A stretch of DNA of 13,012 nucleotides. It comes from an uncultured Bacilli bacterium. GTDB lineage: Bacteria; Bacillota_I; Bacilli_A; RF39; UBA660. Shown here piece after piece: positions 1 to 6,321 of the stretch; the stretch's first letter is position 1; every line of letters begins with the position of its first letter. The stretch spans positions 1 to 13,012 of the forward strand of contig CAKOLK010000014.1 in NCBI GenBank assembly GCA_934096275.1. The letters run 5' to 3'. The notes below the pieces were generated by a model. The model had not been told where the DNA came from and made no database searches. It saw nothing but the letters and a program-made list of their open reading frames with translations. A program made the position numbers and the translations under genes.

Positions 1-102
1 CTTACATTGTATCATAGGTAATTCTATGTGTCTTTTTTTATGTCACAATCGGACACTTAATTTTTCAATTTATAAATTGTTTTTTGCAATCTGCTTACTT
101 TG
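1..102. other. Left-edge non-coding stretch with a small hairpin
   Basis: CATAG-gtaatt-CTATG is followed a few bases later by TCTTTTTTT on the plus strand. This is a weak terminator-like arrangement for a gene lying to the left of the window. GTGTC and GACAC also flank a short T-rich stretch nearby. Nothing else is recognised. Confidence 0.25.
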
Positions 103-819
103 CTATTTACTTACTACTTCTTCTTTTTCTTCTTTTGGTTCTTCGACTAATTCTTGTAGTTTTTTCTTTATTTTATCTACAACACTCATATTAGGGAATG
201 CTTTTACAAGACGTCTAGAGAAGTATGATTTCTTTGTGAATAAATCTCTAATGTATTGATTGATGTCTTGAGTAGCATCTTTGTTAACTGTTTTAATATT
301 TTTTAATGTTTTAGAGTACCCTGATACTACGATGAATGAGAAGATAAAGTCTATTATGAAGATTGTTGCAATTACCATGCATAGAATGTTTAGTCCTGTT
401 GGATTCATTGTTTCGTATAAATCTATAAAGAAAGGGTTTAAGAAATATATTACTATTAATGATACTAATCCAAATGGTATCATTGTTTCTAAGCATATTC
501 TTCCATTTATATTGAATCTTCTTTTACTATAGTCCCACCATCTAGCTTTGAATAGTTTTTCCATTATGTAGCTTGTGAAGTATTCTAGTAGTGAGCATAT
601 TACCATTGACATACAGAATAGTCCAAATACTGAATCTTGATATCTACTTAATAGTATTGTTATTAGTAAGCATCCTACTCCATATATTGGTATGTATGGT
701 CCAACCATGAATCCTCTGTTGTATAGTTTTTTTGTTCCGATGAATACATAAGTTGTTTCAAGTATCCATCCGATGATGGCGTATGTTATAAATAGCATAA
801 AATATATTTGTATTTTCAT
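103..819 (-). CDS. PF06541-family membrane protein (putative ABC transporter permease)
   Basis: This 238-residue integral membrane protein resembles the PF06541 family (CmpB-like, annotated as putative ABC-transporter type IV). Transport has not been shown for the family and no ATPase is adjacent, so the role is unknown. Family-like motifs are IIGWILETTY near residue 15, NRGFMVGPYIPIYGVG near 34, a central LLEY, WWDYS, and NGRICLETMIPFG near 105. About five hydrophobic segments are followed by a basic, then Glu/Lys-rich cytoplasmic tail. The start is supported by GGGAG nine bases upstream. A promoter with an extended -10 lies just upstream, after the Hsp20 terminator, so it is probably its own transcription unit. 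It ends in TAG. A second, diverged member of the family is encoded at 10173-10814. Family call fairly sure; function not. Confidence 0.85.
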   Translation of the reverse strand: MKIQIYFMLFITYAIIGWILETTYVFIGTKKLYNRGFMVGPYIPIYGVGCLLITILLSRYQDSVFGLFCMSMVICSLLEYFTSYIMEKLFKARWWDYSKRRFNINGRICLETMIPFGLVSLIVIYFLNPFFIDLYETMNPTGLNILCMVIATIFIIDFIFSFIVVSGYSKTLKNIKTVNKDATQDINQYIRDLFTKKSYFSRRLVKAFPNMSVVDKIKKKLQELVEEPKEEKEEVVSK

Positions 820-842
820 TTTGTATCACTCCCGATAATAAG

Positions 843-872
843 AGTATATCAAATTAGTATAATAAAAGTAAA
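843..872 (-). promoter_or_regulatory. Sigma-A type promoter for the PF06541 gene
   Basis: On the minus strand, TTTACT (872-867) and TATACT (848-843) are separated by 18 bases. The -10 box is preceded by TG plus one base, making an extended -10. It lies just after the Hsp20 terminator and about 25 bases before the start codon. Predicted from sequence only. Confidence 0.55.
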
Positions 873-873
873 G

Positions 874-905
874 AAAAAAGAGAATTTTAATCTATACTAA
901 TTCTC
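874..905 (-). terminator. Intrinsic terminator after hsp20
   Basis: A 7-bp inverted repeat, gagaatt (880-886) and aattctc (899-905), is followed on the minus strand by six T residues (879-874). The hairpin overlaps the end of the Hsp20 coding sequence, as is common in this compact window. Confidence 0.65.
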
Positions 906-1258
906 TTATTTGTATTGTTATCTTTTTGTTTTGGAATTGTTACATTTAATATTCCGTCTTTATAGGTTGCTTTTATTTTTGTTTCTTCAACATCTCCGAC
1001 GTAAAAGCTTCGTTCTAGTTTTTTATAGTTTCGTTCTCTTCTGATGTATGTTTTATTTTCTTCTTGTACTTCATCTTTTTGTGTTGTTTTAATATTTAGA
1101 TAGCCTTTGCTATAGGATATGTTTATGTTTTCTTTTTTTACTCCGGGTAAATCTACTTCGATAAAGTATTTGTCATCTTTTTCATAGATATCACATTTCA
1201 TATTGATATTTTCGTTGAAAAAGTTTTCTAATGATACATTTTTTGGTATTAAATCCAT
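887..1258 (-). CDS. Small heat shock protein, Hsp20/alpha-crystallin family
   Basis: This 123-residue protein is an ATP-independent holdase chaperone of the cytoplasm. The alpha-crystallin domain is clear: YEKDDKYFIEVDLPGVKKEN is the early strand region, followed by the conserved Gly-X-Leu motif (KGYLNIK), a basic RRERNYKKLERSF loop, and the hallmark KDGILNVTIPK near the C-terminus. A short N-terminal arm and a short tail (NKRISID), which contains an I-X-I-type anchor, complete a minimal sHSP. The start was placed at ATG 1258 because GGAGG lies five bases upstream. The reading frame is open for 17 more codons, but the upstream ATG has no such site. No CIRCE-type operator is visible. The gene is divergent from the membrane protein at 1281, with only 22 bases between the two starts. 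Confidence 0.93.
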   Translation of the reverse strand: MDLIPKNVSLENFFNENINMKCDIYEKDDKYFIEVDLPGVKKENINISYSKGYLNIKTTQKDEVQEENKTYIRRERNYKKLERSFYVGDVEETKIKATYKDGILNVTIPKQKDNNTNKRISID

Positions 1259-1280
1259 GTTATCCTCCGTAAAATTAATT

Positions 1281-1658
1281 ATGAATACAACTAATAAGGA
1301 AATAGACAATTTTAATCTCCAGATAATTGCTTCATTATTATTTATTATATCTATAATTATTTCAATTATTCTTACTTATAGTGAAGAACTTGAAATATTT
1401 AATATAAGGATAATTGATAAAGATAAAAGGAATAAGATAAATATTGGTAATAGATTGTTTGCTATATTTATAGTTTGTCTTTTCTTATATAGTAGTTTTG
1501 TTGCTTTAGAGATTGTAAAAGAGAAGAATGGTAATTTGAATGAACAGTATATTAGAATATTTATTAATCTTATTACTTTAGGTCTTGCTTTGCTTACTTT
1601 GTATGTTTCTGTTAAGTATCAAAATAGTGATATTGATACTGGGCAAAATATATTTTAA
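1281..1658 (+). CDS. Small three-helix membrane protein, unknown function
   Basis: This 125-residue hypothetical protein has three hydrophobic helices, at about residues 14-33, 57-76 and 91-109. A short polar N-terminus precedes them, a Lys/Asn-rich loop joins helices 1 and 2, and a short acidic tail (NSDIDTGQNIF) follows. Size, helix spacing and tail match the protein at 6320-6700, so the two may be distant paralogs. The start is uncertain. ATG 1281 suits the topology but lacks a Shine-Dalgarno sequence, whereas the frame stays open upstream through hsp20. A start at 1203 would overlap hsp20 by about 56 bases. T-ending codons match other plus-strand genes and support it as real coding sequence. 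No known domain is recognised. Confidence 0.7.
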   Translation: MNTTNKEIDNFNLQIIASLLFIISIIISIILTYSEELEIFNIRIIDKDKRNKINIGNRLFAIFIVCLFLYSSFVALEIVKEKNGNLNEQYIRIFINLITLGLALLTLYVSVKYQNSDIDTGQNIF

Positions 1659-1692
1659 AAGACTTAACCATGTTTAGATTAAGTCTATTTTA
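1657..1692. terminator. Probable bidirectional terminator between convergent genes
   Basis: An 8-bp perfect inverted repeat, agacttaa and ttaagtct, with an 11-base loop lies between the convergent genes ending at 1658 and 1709. T-rich runs follow on both strands (attttag on plus; cttttaaaa on minus). It would stop transcription of both neighbours. Confidence 0.6.
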
Positions 1693-1694
1693 GA

Positions 1695-1713
1695 TGAAAA
1701 GGGTCTCATCAGT
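1695..1713 (-). other. Hairpin just after the VR (possible IMH-associated structure)
   Basis: On the minus strand, GATGAG and TTCATC flank the loop ACCCTT, starting within the stop codon. The stem is five Watson-Crick pairs plus one G-U pair. In characterised DGRs a GC-rich initiation-of-mutagenic-homing element at the VR end is followed by a short hairpin that stimulates retrohoming. This hairpin has the right place but is short. Confidence 0.35.
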
Positions 1714-1876
1714 CCAGAGTGCCAAGGAACACGGCACGAGCAGAGCCGTTAGGGCTAGCATTACCGTAGTCGCTGCTGAAGGCGAACGCGCCGGCGCTAG
1801 CACCATTGCTATAGCCCCCACCACGGACGAACCAAGGGGAGGAACTGTTAGGAAAGCGGGCGTAATCTGAATACCA
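1701..1876 (-). other. Putative DGR variable region (VR) at the 3' end of the target gene
   Basis: The last 52 sense codons (1712-1867) are about 60% G+C by hand count (94 of 156). The flanking gene is AT-rich with mostly A-ending codons. None of the 52 codons ends in A, and all 21 adenines are at codon positions 1 or 2. The product is the tail of a lectin-like fold, with PWFVRGG, NGASAGAFAF and ARAVFLGTLD as recognisable elements. In DGRs, adenines of a template repeat are mutagenised during reverse transcription and the cDNA replaces the VR, commonly at AAY codons in the 3' end of a C-type lectin or FGE-like gene. GC-rich sequence continues past the TGA stop to about 1701. No reverse transcriptase or template copy is in the window, so the call is inferred from composition and position. 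Confidence 0.72.
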
Positions 1877-3679
1877 GTTACCACTTGTTCCTGTTGGTGC
1901 CATTTCTTTTGTTGCATCTCCTAGTTTTCCTCTTGTGTATGTAGTATTTGATGAAGCATCATAACTATATTTATCATAATATCTTTTACTTGGGAAAGTA
2001 TATGTTCCTGTAAATGTCCTACCACCATCATATAAGATTCCTGTAAATGCTGAGTTGTAATTATTTGTTGTCGAATTACCACTCATTTGTTGCCCATTAC
2101 TCCATATCATGTTACCCATCATAAATTCATACGCTCCACCACTCATGTCATATACTCCATATACATTTCCTGTTGTTGATGCACTTTGTCCTAAAGTTGT
2201 TGTATATGAATTACATGTTGAACCACTTGATGTTGAACCTGCACTTTGTGGTCCACATCCTGTTGTATATGTATTTGCACTATTTATTGCTACTTCTTTA
2301 TTTATTCCATATTTACTATGTGATAAATATGTTACTGCTCCCCATTCCATATTCTTCATCATGTGTGTTTCATCAGTTGTTGCAAATCCATATTTATTTC
2401 CAGTTTCTCTCATCTTTTGGATTCCATTAAAGAATGTGCCTACTTGTGCTCCTCTCCATGATGTTACATTTGGTAATATTCTCGGTCTTATTGTTTGTAA
2501 GTTACATCCTGAACCTACTGCTACAGAACTTGAAGCTGTACAACTAGTATCACTTGATACTTCAAACTTTCCTACCCATATTCCTGTTAGTTCTTCATTT
2601 TCTTCTCTTACATTGTTGTCATTTTTATCCCACCAAAATGCTGGGTGTGTATATGTACTTGTTCCTGCTTTTAATCCTCCATTTGTTGTATCAGTACATG
2701 TTTCACTTGTACTTGATGTTCCAGTAACATTATCAGTACATTTTATTGTACCAGTACTTGCTGTACCCTTTTCAAACTTAACATTTATTTCTTGTGGTGT
2801 ATTTGTATTTAAATATGTATAAGTATATCTTGGTATCCAAACCCACATTGTATTTATATCACTAATTGGTATTTCTGTACCAGCGTTTGCATTTAAATAT
2901 GTATCTCTATTTGTACTTGTAACAGTTACTGCATTAGCCCACATCTTATTATCATAATCATACCACTGATTAGATTTATCTGCATTATCACTATCAGCTT
3001 TTTTCCAACTATCACTAGTGCTATCATAATATACTGGTATCATATTACTTGTCAATGTTGGTTGGTTAGCACCACTTTTATCCAAATTATTTATTACTAT
3101 TTCACTAAAGTATTGATCTGCTTCAAGTTTTAATTTTAAAAATATTTGTTGTTCAGATATTTCATCTAGGTTAGCAGATTCATCTATCCATAATCTTAAT
3201 TTATATGTATCTTTTTTACCTGCTTTTAATTCTTTTTCGTTTAATAGTTCATTTAATTCTGATAGAGTTAGTGGTCCTTTTTCTTCACCATTTATTTCTA
3301 ATCCAAGTTTTATTAAGTTTTTATCTAATAATGTTCCTGTATATGATGCTTTACTTGTTTCATCGTCTATTATTAAAACTTTATATTTTGCATTAGCACT
3401 TCCAGAGTTTTCTACAGTGAATGTGTATACTTCTTCTTGAAGCAATCCTTCTATATCAGACATTGAGCTAAGTCCTAAGTCAATACCTGTTGATGGCTCT
3501 TTCATTATTACTTCTAGATTACCTAATTTTACTACTTGTTCATTTGTATCAGTAAATGTTCCTGAAAATATTGCAAAAGATTGTCCTGTTATAATTAGGC
3601 AAAGAGCGATGAATCCTAATATGAATGATATTGTTGCAAGTTTTACATTTTTGTTTTGCATTTTAAATTTTTCTATCAT
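1709..3679 (-). CDS. Exported FGE-like/C-type lectin-fold protein, probable DGR target
   Basis: This 656-residue protein begins with a basic region and a hydrophobic segment (residues 14-38) ending in GQSFAIFSGTFTDT. That resembles SipW-type signal peptides of TasA/camelysin proteins, and residues 40-190 look like the associated beta-sandwich (VKLGNLEVIM, VYTFTVENSGSANAKYKVLI). From about residue 275 it resembles the formylglycine-generating-enzyme/sulfatase-modifying fold: MWVWIPRYTYTY, GIWVGKFEVSSD, KNMEWGAVTYLSHSKYGIN, and GNVYGVYDMSGGAYEF at 504-519. The fold is probably used here for ligand display rather than catalysis. Residues 602-656 form the GC-rich putative variable region. No LPXTG or C-terminal anchor is seen, so the N-terminal segment may be the anchor if it is not cleaved. 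AAAGGAGG seven bases upstream supports the start; ATG at residue 7 is an alternative. It is probably monocistronic, between the asnS terminator and a bidirectional terminator. Confidence 0.85.
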   Translation of the reverse strand: MIEKFKMQNKNVKLATISFILGFIALCLIITGQSFAIFSGTFTDTNEQVVKLGNLEVIMKEPSTGIDLGLSSMSDIEGLLQEEVYTFTVENSGSANAKYKVLIIDDETSKASYTGTLLDKNLIKLGLEINGEEKGPLTLSELNELLNEKELKAGKKDTYKLRLWIDESANLDEISEQQIFLKLKLEADQYFSEIVINNLDKSGANQPTLTSNMIPVYYDSTSDSWKKADSDNADKSNQWYDYDNKMWANAVTVTSTNRDTYLNANAGTEIPISDINTMWVWIPRYTYTYLNTNTPQEINVKFEKGTASTGTIKCTDNVTGTSSTSETCTDTTNGGLKAGTSTYTHPAFWWDKNDNNVREENEELTGIWVGKFEVSSDTSCTASSSVAVGSGCNLQTIRPRILPNVTSWRGAQVGTFFNGIQKMRETGNKYGFATTDETHMMKNMEWGAVTYLSHSKYGINKEVAINSANTYTTGCGPQSAGSTSSGSTCNSYTTTLGQSASTTGNVYGVYDMSGGAYEFMMGNMIWSNGQQMSGNSTTNNYNSAFTGILYDGGRTFTGTYTFPSKRYYDKYSYDASSNTTYTRGKLGDATKEMAPTGTSGNWYSDYARFPNSSSPWFVRGGGYSNGASAGAFAFSSDYGNASPNGSARAVFLGTLD

Positions 3680-3705
3680 ATTAGTGCCTCCTTTACTATC
3701 ATATA

Positions 3706-3734
3706 CTTATATCTTATCACATTTTCTTAGTAAA
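3706..3734 (-). promoter_or_regulatory. Predicted promoter for the lectin-fold surface protein gene
   Basis: On the minus strand, TTTACT (3734-3729) and TATAAG (3711-3706) are 17 bases apart. They lie directly downstream of the asnS terminator and 27 bases before the start codon. The T-run of the terminator abuts the -35 box. Confidence 0.5.
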
Positions 3735-3756
3735 AAAAAGTGCATTTTCGCACTTT
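3732..3756 (-). terminator. Intrinsic terminator after asnS
   Basis: A perfect 7-bp stem, AAAGTGC with GCACTTT on the minus strand, has a 6-base loop. It is followed by a run of eight T residues (3739-3732) and begins immediately after the asnS stop codon. It separates asnS from the next minus-strand gene. Confidence 0.85.
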
Positions 3757-3757
3757 C

Positions 3758-5137
3758 TTAATAATCACAGTTTCCTGGTGTTCTTGGGAATGGTATTACG
3801 TCTCTTATGTTGTCTACTCCGGTTAAGTATATTAATAGTCTTTCAAATCCCATTCCAAATCCTGAATGGTAGCATCCTCCGAATTTACGTAGGTTGCAGA
3901 ACCAATCTACTGCTTCTTCATCAACATTCATTTCTTTTATTCTTGTCATTAGTTTGTCGTAGTCTTCTTCTCTTTGTGAACCTCCCATTAGTTCTCCTGC
4001 TCCTGGAACTTCAAGGTCTACTGCTGCGACTGTTTTATTATCATCATTTAGTTTCATATACCAAGCTTTAATGTCTTTTGGCCAGTTAGTAATAAATACT
4101 GGCCCATTAAAGTATTCTGTTATATATCTTTCGTGTTCTTTAGCTATATCTTCTTCATAGTCTGGTTCAAATTCCCATTCTATATTTGCTTTTTTTAGTA
4201 TATCTATTACTTCATGATGAGTAACTCTTGTGAATTTTGAGCTAACTAATTTTTCTAGTTTTTCTTTTAAGCCTTTTTGAACGTATTTATCAAAAAATTC
4301 TATTTCTAAAGGGCATTTTTCTAATACGTATGATACTATGTATTTTAGCATTTCTTCTTCAATATCCATTAAACCTTCAAGGTCGCAGAATGCTATTTCA
4401 GGTTCAATCATCCAGAATTCATTGGCGTGTACTTTAGTATTTGAGTTTTCTGTTCTAAATGTTGGCCCAAATGTATATATTTTTTTGTATGCCATAGCAA
4501 ATGCTTCACCATGTAATTGTCCTGTTCCTGTTATGTAGGCTTGTTTTCCAAACAGATCTTTGGTCATGTCTACTTTTCCATCTTTTGTTTTTGGTAGATT
4601 GTTTAGATCTAGTGTTGTTACTTTAAACATTTGGTCACTACCTTCACAGTCTGCGGTAGTTATAAGTGGTGTATGAGCATATACATATCCTCTTTCTTGA
4701 AAGTATTGATGTATTGCCATAGCGGTAATGCTTCTTACTCTAAATATTGCATTAAAAAGATTTGTTCTTGGTCTTAAGTATGCTTGTTCTCTTAAGAATT
4801 CGTTTGAGTGTCTTTTTGGTTGAATTGGATAGTCTTCGGGACATGTTCCTTCAAGTTTTATAGTTTTTACTTTTATTTCAAAGTCTTGTCCTTTTCCAAT
4901 TGATGGAATAACTTGTCCAGTTACTGTTATAGCACTTCCTATGTGGTATTTTTGAATTTCTTCGAATGATTGTAATTCATCATCGTATACTAATTGTACA
5001 TGTTTAAAGTATGTTCCATCTGAGAAGTCAATGAATCCATATTCTTTTTGTTTACGATGGTTTTTTATCCATCCTTGTAGTGTTACTTCTTCATTCATTA
5101 ATTGATCTAGTTTTTGATATAATTCTTTTACGTCCAT
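3758..5137 (-). CDS. asnS: Asparaginyl-tRNA synthetase
   Basis: This 459-residue class II aminoacyl-tRNA synthetase joins asparagine to tRNA-Asn in the cytosol using ATP. The N-terminal OB-fold anticodon-binding domain (about 18-100) begins TLQGWIKNHRKQKEYGFIDF. The catalytic core follows: SDQMFKVTT near 168, YITGTGQLHGEAFA near 201, class II motif 2 with FRTENSNTKVHANEF at about 227-241, GAGELMGGSQRE, and motif 3 with GFGMGFERLL at 426-435. It ends in PFPRTPGNCDY, as AsnS proteins typically do. VHANEFWMIEPE suits asparaginyl rather than aspartyl enzymes, and the asparagine specifier codon in the upstream T-box confirms it. Length is normal for the family. The start has GGAGG eight bases upstream. 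Expression should rise when uncharged tRNA-Asn accumulates. Confidence 0.97.
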   Translation of the reverse strand: MDVKELYQKLDQLMNEEVTLQGWIKNHRKQKEYGFIDFSDGTYFKHVQLVYDDELQSFEEIQKYHIGSAITVTGQVIPSIGKGQDFEIKVKTIKLEGTCPEDYPIQPKRHSNEFLREQAYLRPRTNLFNAIFRVRSITAMAIHQYFQERGYVYAHTPLITTADCEGSDQMFKVTTLDLNNLPKTKDGKVDMTKDLFGKQAYITGTGQLHGEAFAMAYKKIYTFGPTFRTENSNTKVHANEFWMIEPEIAFCDLEGLMDIEEEMLKYIVSYVLEKCPLEIEFFDKYVQKGLKEKLEKLVSSKFTRVTHHEVIDILKKANIEWEFEPDYEEDIAKEHERYITEYFNGPVFITNWPKDIKAWYMKLNDDNKTVAAVDLEVPGAGELMGGSQREEDYDKLMTRIKEMNVDEEAVDWFCNLRKFGGCYHSGFGMGFERLLIYLTGVDNIRDVIPFPRTPGNCDY

Positions 5138-5153
5138 GTTTTATTCCTCCCTT

Positions 5154-5371
5154 ATAATAAAAAAATCAATATAAAAGGAGCGTTTTGTCGCGGTACCATC
5201 CTATATTGATTACTTAATTCATGTAACGGTTTTATCCGGCTTATCCTACTTTATTCAAATAAGCATTCAGTAGTGTTATACTATTAATCTTTATTATTGG
5301 TTTCCACCTTCCCAACTCTCTTTGAATCAGTTTTTAATAGTACGTGTCTACGTCATCAATTTATGTATTTA
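5154..5371 (-). promoter_or_regulatory. T-box riboswitch, asparagine (AAC) specific, upstream of asnS
   Basis: The 14-base T-box, AGGATGGTACCGCG on the minus strand, lies at 5202-5189. The terminator hairpin pairs AATCAATATA (5211-5202) with TATATTGATT (5173-5164) and is followed by a T-run. Stem I contains the perfect 9-bp pairing TACTATTAA/TTAATAGTA and, at its top, an AGAGAG bulge and a GGTGGAAACC loop. The base pairing GTAG/CTAC closes an internal loop holding AAC at 5277-5275, an asparagine codon followed by a purine, as expected for a specifier. Uncharged tRNA-Asn would pair with the specifier and the T-box bulge to form the antiterminator. Confidence 0.95.
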
Positions 5372-5400
5372 ATTCTATACCAATAATTTTTATTTGTCAA
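5372..5400 (-). promoter_or_regulatory. Sigma-A promoter of the T-box/asnS transcript
   Basis: A consensus TTGACA (5400-5395) is 17 bases from TAGAAT (5377-5372) on the minus strand. This is the best sigma-A promoter match in the window. It would start the transcript just before stem I of the T-box. Confidence 0.85.
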
Positions 5401-5411
5401 TTGTTTTTTTT

Positions 5412-5439
5412 GTGTAAAGCAAAGTGTAAAGTGTGTAAA
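5412..5439 (+). repeat. Three direct copies of GTGTAAA upstream of the 5508 gene
   Basis: GTGTAAA occurs at 5412-5418, 5424-5430 and 5433-5439, with starts 12 and 9 bases apart. The array lies between the divergent asnS promoter and the -35 box of the 5508 gene. That is a plausible place for an operator or activator site, but the repeat is short and AT-rich, so chance is possible. Confidence 0.4.
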
Positions 5440-5456
5440 ACTTATTTACTTTTTTC

Positions 5457-5484
5457 TTGATATATTTTTTTATTTATATATAAT
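5457..5484 (+). promoter_or_regulatory. Predicted promoter of the 5508 membrane protein gene
   Basis: TTGATA (5457-5462) and TATAAT (5479-5484) are 16 bases apart. Transcription would begin only a few bases before the GGAGG at 5495-5499, giving a very short leader. Confidence 0.6.
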
Positions 5485-5507
5485 ATATGTACTTGGAGGG
5501 GATGAAA

Positions 5508-6305
5508 ATGATGAATAATAATAATTTTAATGAAATAGATGATAATAAGAAAGGAAATGGGGTTATTGAGAATCTTAAAATATTTGCTCATAGTATAAGA
5601 AGGGTTGCTCCTTATATTGTTGCAGGTGCTGTTGTGTTTGAGGCTTTTAGTTTGAATGGTTCTACTCCATTTATAAAGGATACTTCTTTTAGTTATGCAA
5701 AATATATTAAAGAATGGGATAGTAACGGAAATGCTACAGTTGTTCAAGATGGGGATATATATAGTAAGGAACCGTTAACTGATTCGCTTGTTACCACTAA
5801 CGTGTTGTATTATACTGAATGGAAGAAAAATGATGATGGTACTTATTATAGGACTAAGTATACTTATGGTATTGATAATCTGGTTTTTAATGATGCTTTG
5901 CTTAAAGAAATTCTTGATTGTAAAGATTATATTGAACTTAGTGATTTTTTAGAATATAAGTCAGATGTTCAAGAACATGCTGATAGTTTGTCCGATGAAG
6001 TCCTTAATAACAATAAGGGATATGTTGTAGTTAGTACTACTGATACTGAATATTCTATGCCTGTTAGGTATATTCAAAATAGTTATGATAATGCAATGGA
6101 TACTACAATTTATCTTACTACGCTTGCTGGATTGTTTGCTGTTATTGCTTATATTAGAAAACGTAATGGTTATTCTTATCATGATATAGTTTTAGACATA
6201 AAGGAAAAACATAATGTTTATAGCAAGAGACCAAAATTTAAGGTTGAGTTATTAGATGAAGAAGGACAAGAAGAAGAGATAAAAAAAGAAAGGAAACTTA
6301 TATAA
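5508..6305 (+). CDS. Two-helix membrane protein with an external domain, unknown function
   Basis: This 265-residue protein is not recognised. It has an Asn/Asp-rich cytoplasmic N-terminus, a membrane helix at about 34-50 (VAPYIVAGAVVFEAFSL), a roughly 150-residue polar region predicted to be outside the cell, a second helix at 199-216, and a charged cytoplasmic tail (217-265) ending in a Glu/Lys-rich stretch. The external part is rich in Tyr, Asp and Thr and has one cysteine. The start was chosen at ATG 5508, since GGAGG at 5495-5499 is eight bases upstream; an earlier in-frame ATG at 5487 precedes that site. The paired helices around an extracellular domain would suit a sensor, assembly or wall-associated role, but nothing shows which. 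It stands alone, flanked by its own promoter and terminator. Confidence 0.85.
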   Translation: MMNNNNFNEIDDNKKGNGVIENLKIFAHSIRRVAPYIVAGAVVFEAFSLNGSTPFIKDTSFSYAKYIKEWDSNGNATVVQDGDIYSKEPLTDSLVTTNVLYYTEWKKNDDGTYYRTKYTYGIDNLVFNDALLKEILDCKDYIELSDFLEYKSDVQEHADSLSDEVLNNNKGYVVVSTTDTEYSMPVRYIQNSYDNAMDTTIYLTTLAGLFAVIAYIRKRNGYSYHDIVLDIKEKHNVYSKRPKFKVELLDEEGQEEEIKKERKLI

Positions 6306-6321
6306 TTTTGTTTCCTTTTTT
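6289..6321. terminator. Bidirectional terminator between the 5508 gene and the fhs operon
   Basis: A perfect 9-bp stem, AAAGGAAAC (6289-6297) with GTTTCCTTT (6310-6318), has a 12-base loop. It is followed by T-runs on the plus strand (through 6321) and on the minus strand (the a-run at 6281-6287). The hairpin overlaps the 3' end of the plus-strand coding sequence, and the convergent minus-strand gene ends beside it. Confidence 0.75.

Noticed and set aside
1..102. Short inverted repeats at the left edge as an insertion sequence end
   Set aside because: No matching opposite end, target duplication or transposase is in the window; a weak terminator for an unseen gene is simpler.
26..259. Plus-strand frames at 26-259 and 281-532 opposite the PF06541 gene
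   Set aside because: Both overlap the recognised minus-strand gene, lack ribosome binding sites and have no domain.
1690..1917. A 75-residue open frame antisense-offset within the GC-rich end of the surface protein gene
   Set aside because: It is an alternative frame of the same strand opened by the unusual base composition of the cassette; it has no ribosome binding site and the lectin-fold frame explains the DNA.
2109..2822. A 237-residue plus-strand open frame opposite the surface protein
   Set aside because: It is the complement of the Thr/Ser/Asn-rich minus-strand gene, rich in Val, Leu and Pro by mirror effect, with no start signal; shadow frame.
1709..3679. Function as an active formylglycine-generating enzyme
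   Set aside because: The fold resemblance is clear, but the C-terminal catalytic region is replaced by the putative variable cassette, and no sulfatase gene is nearby.
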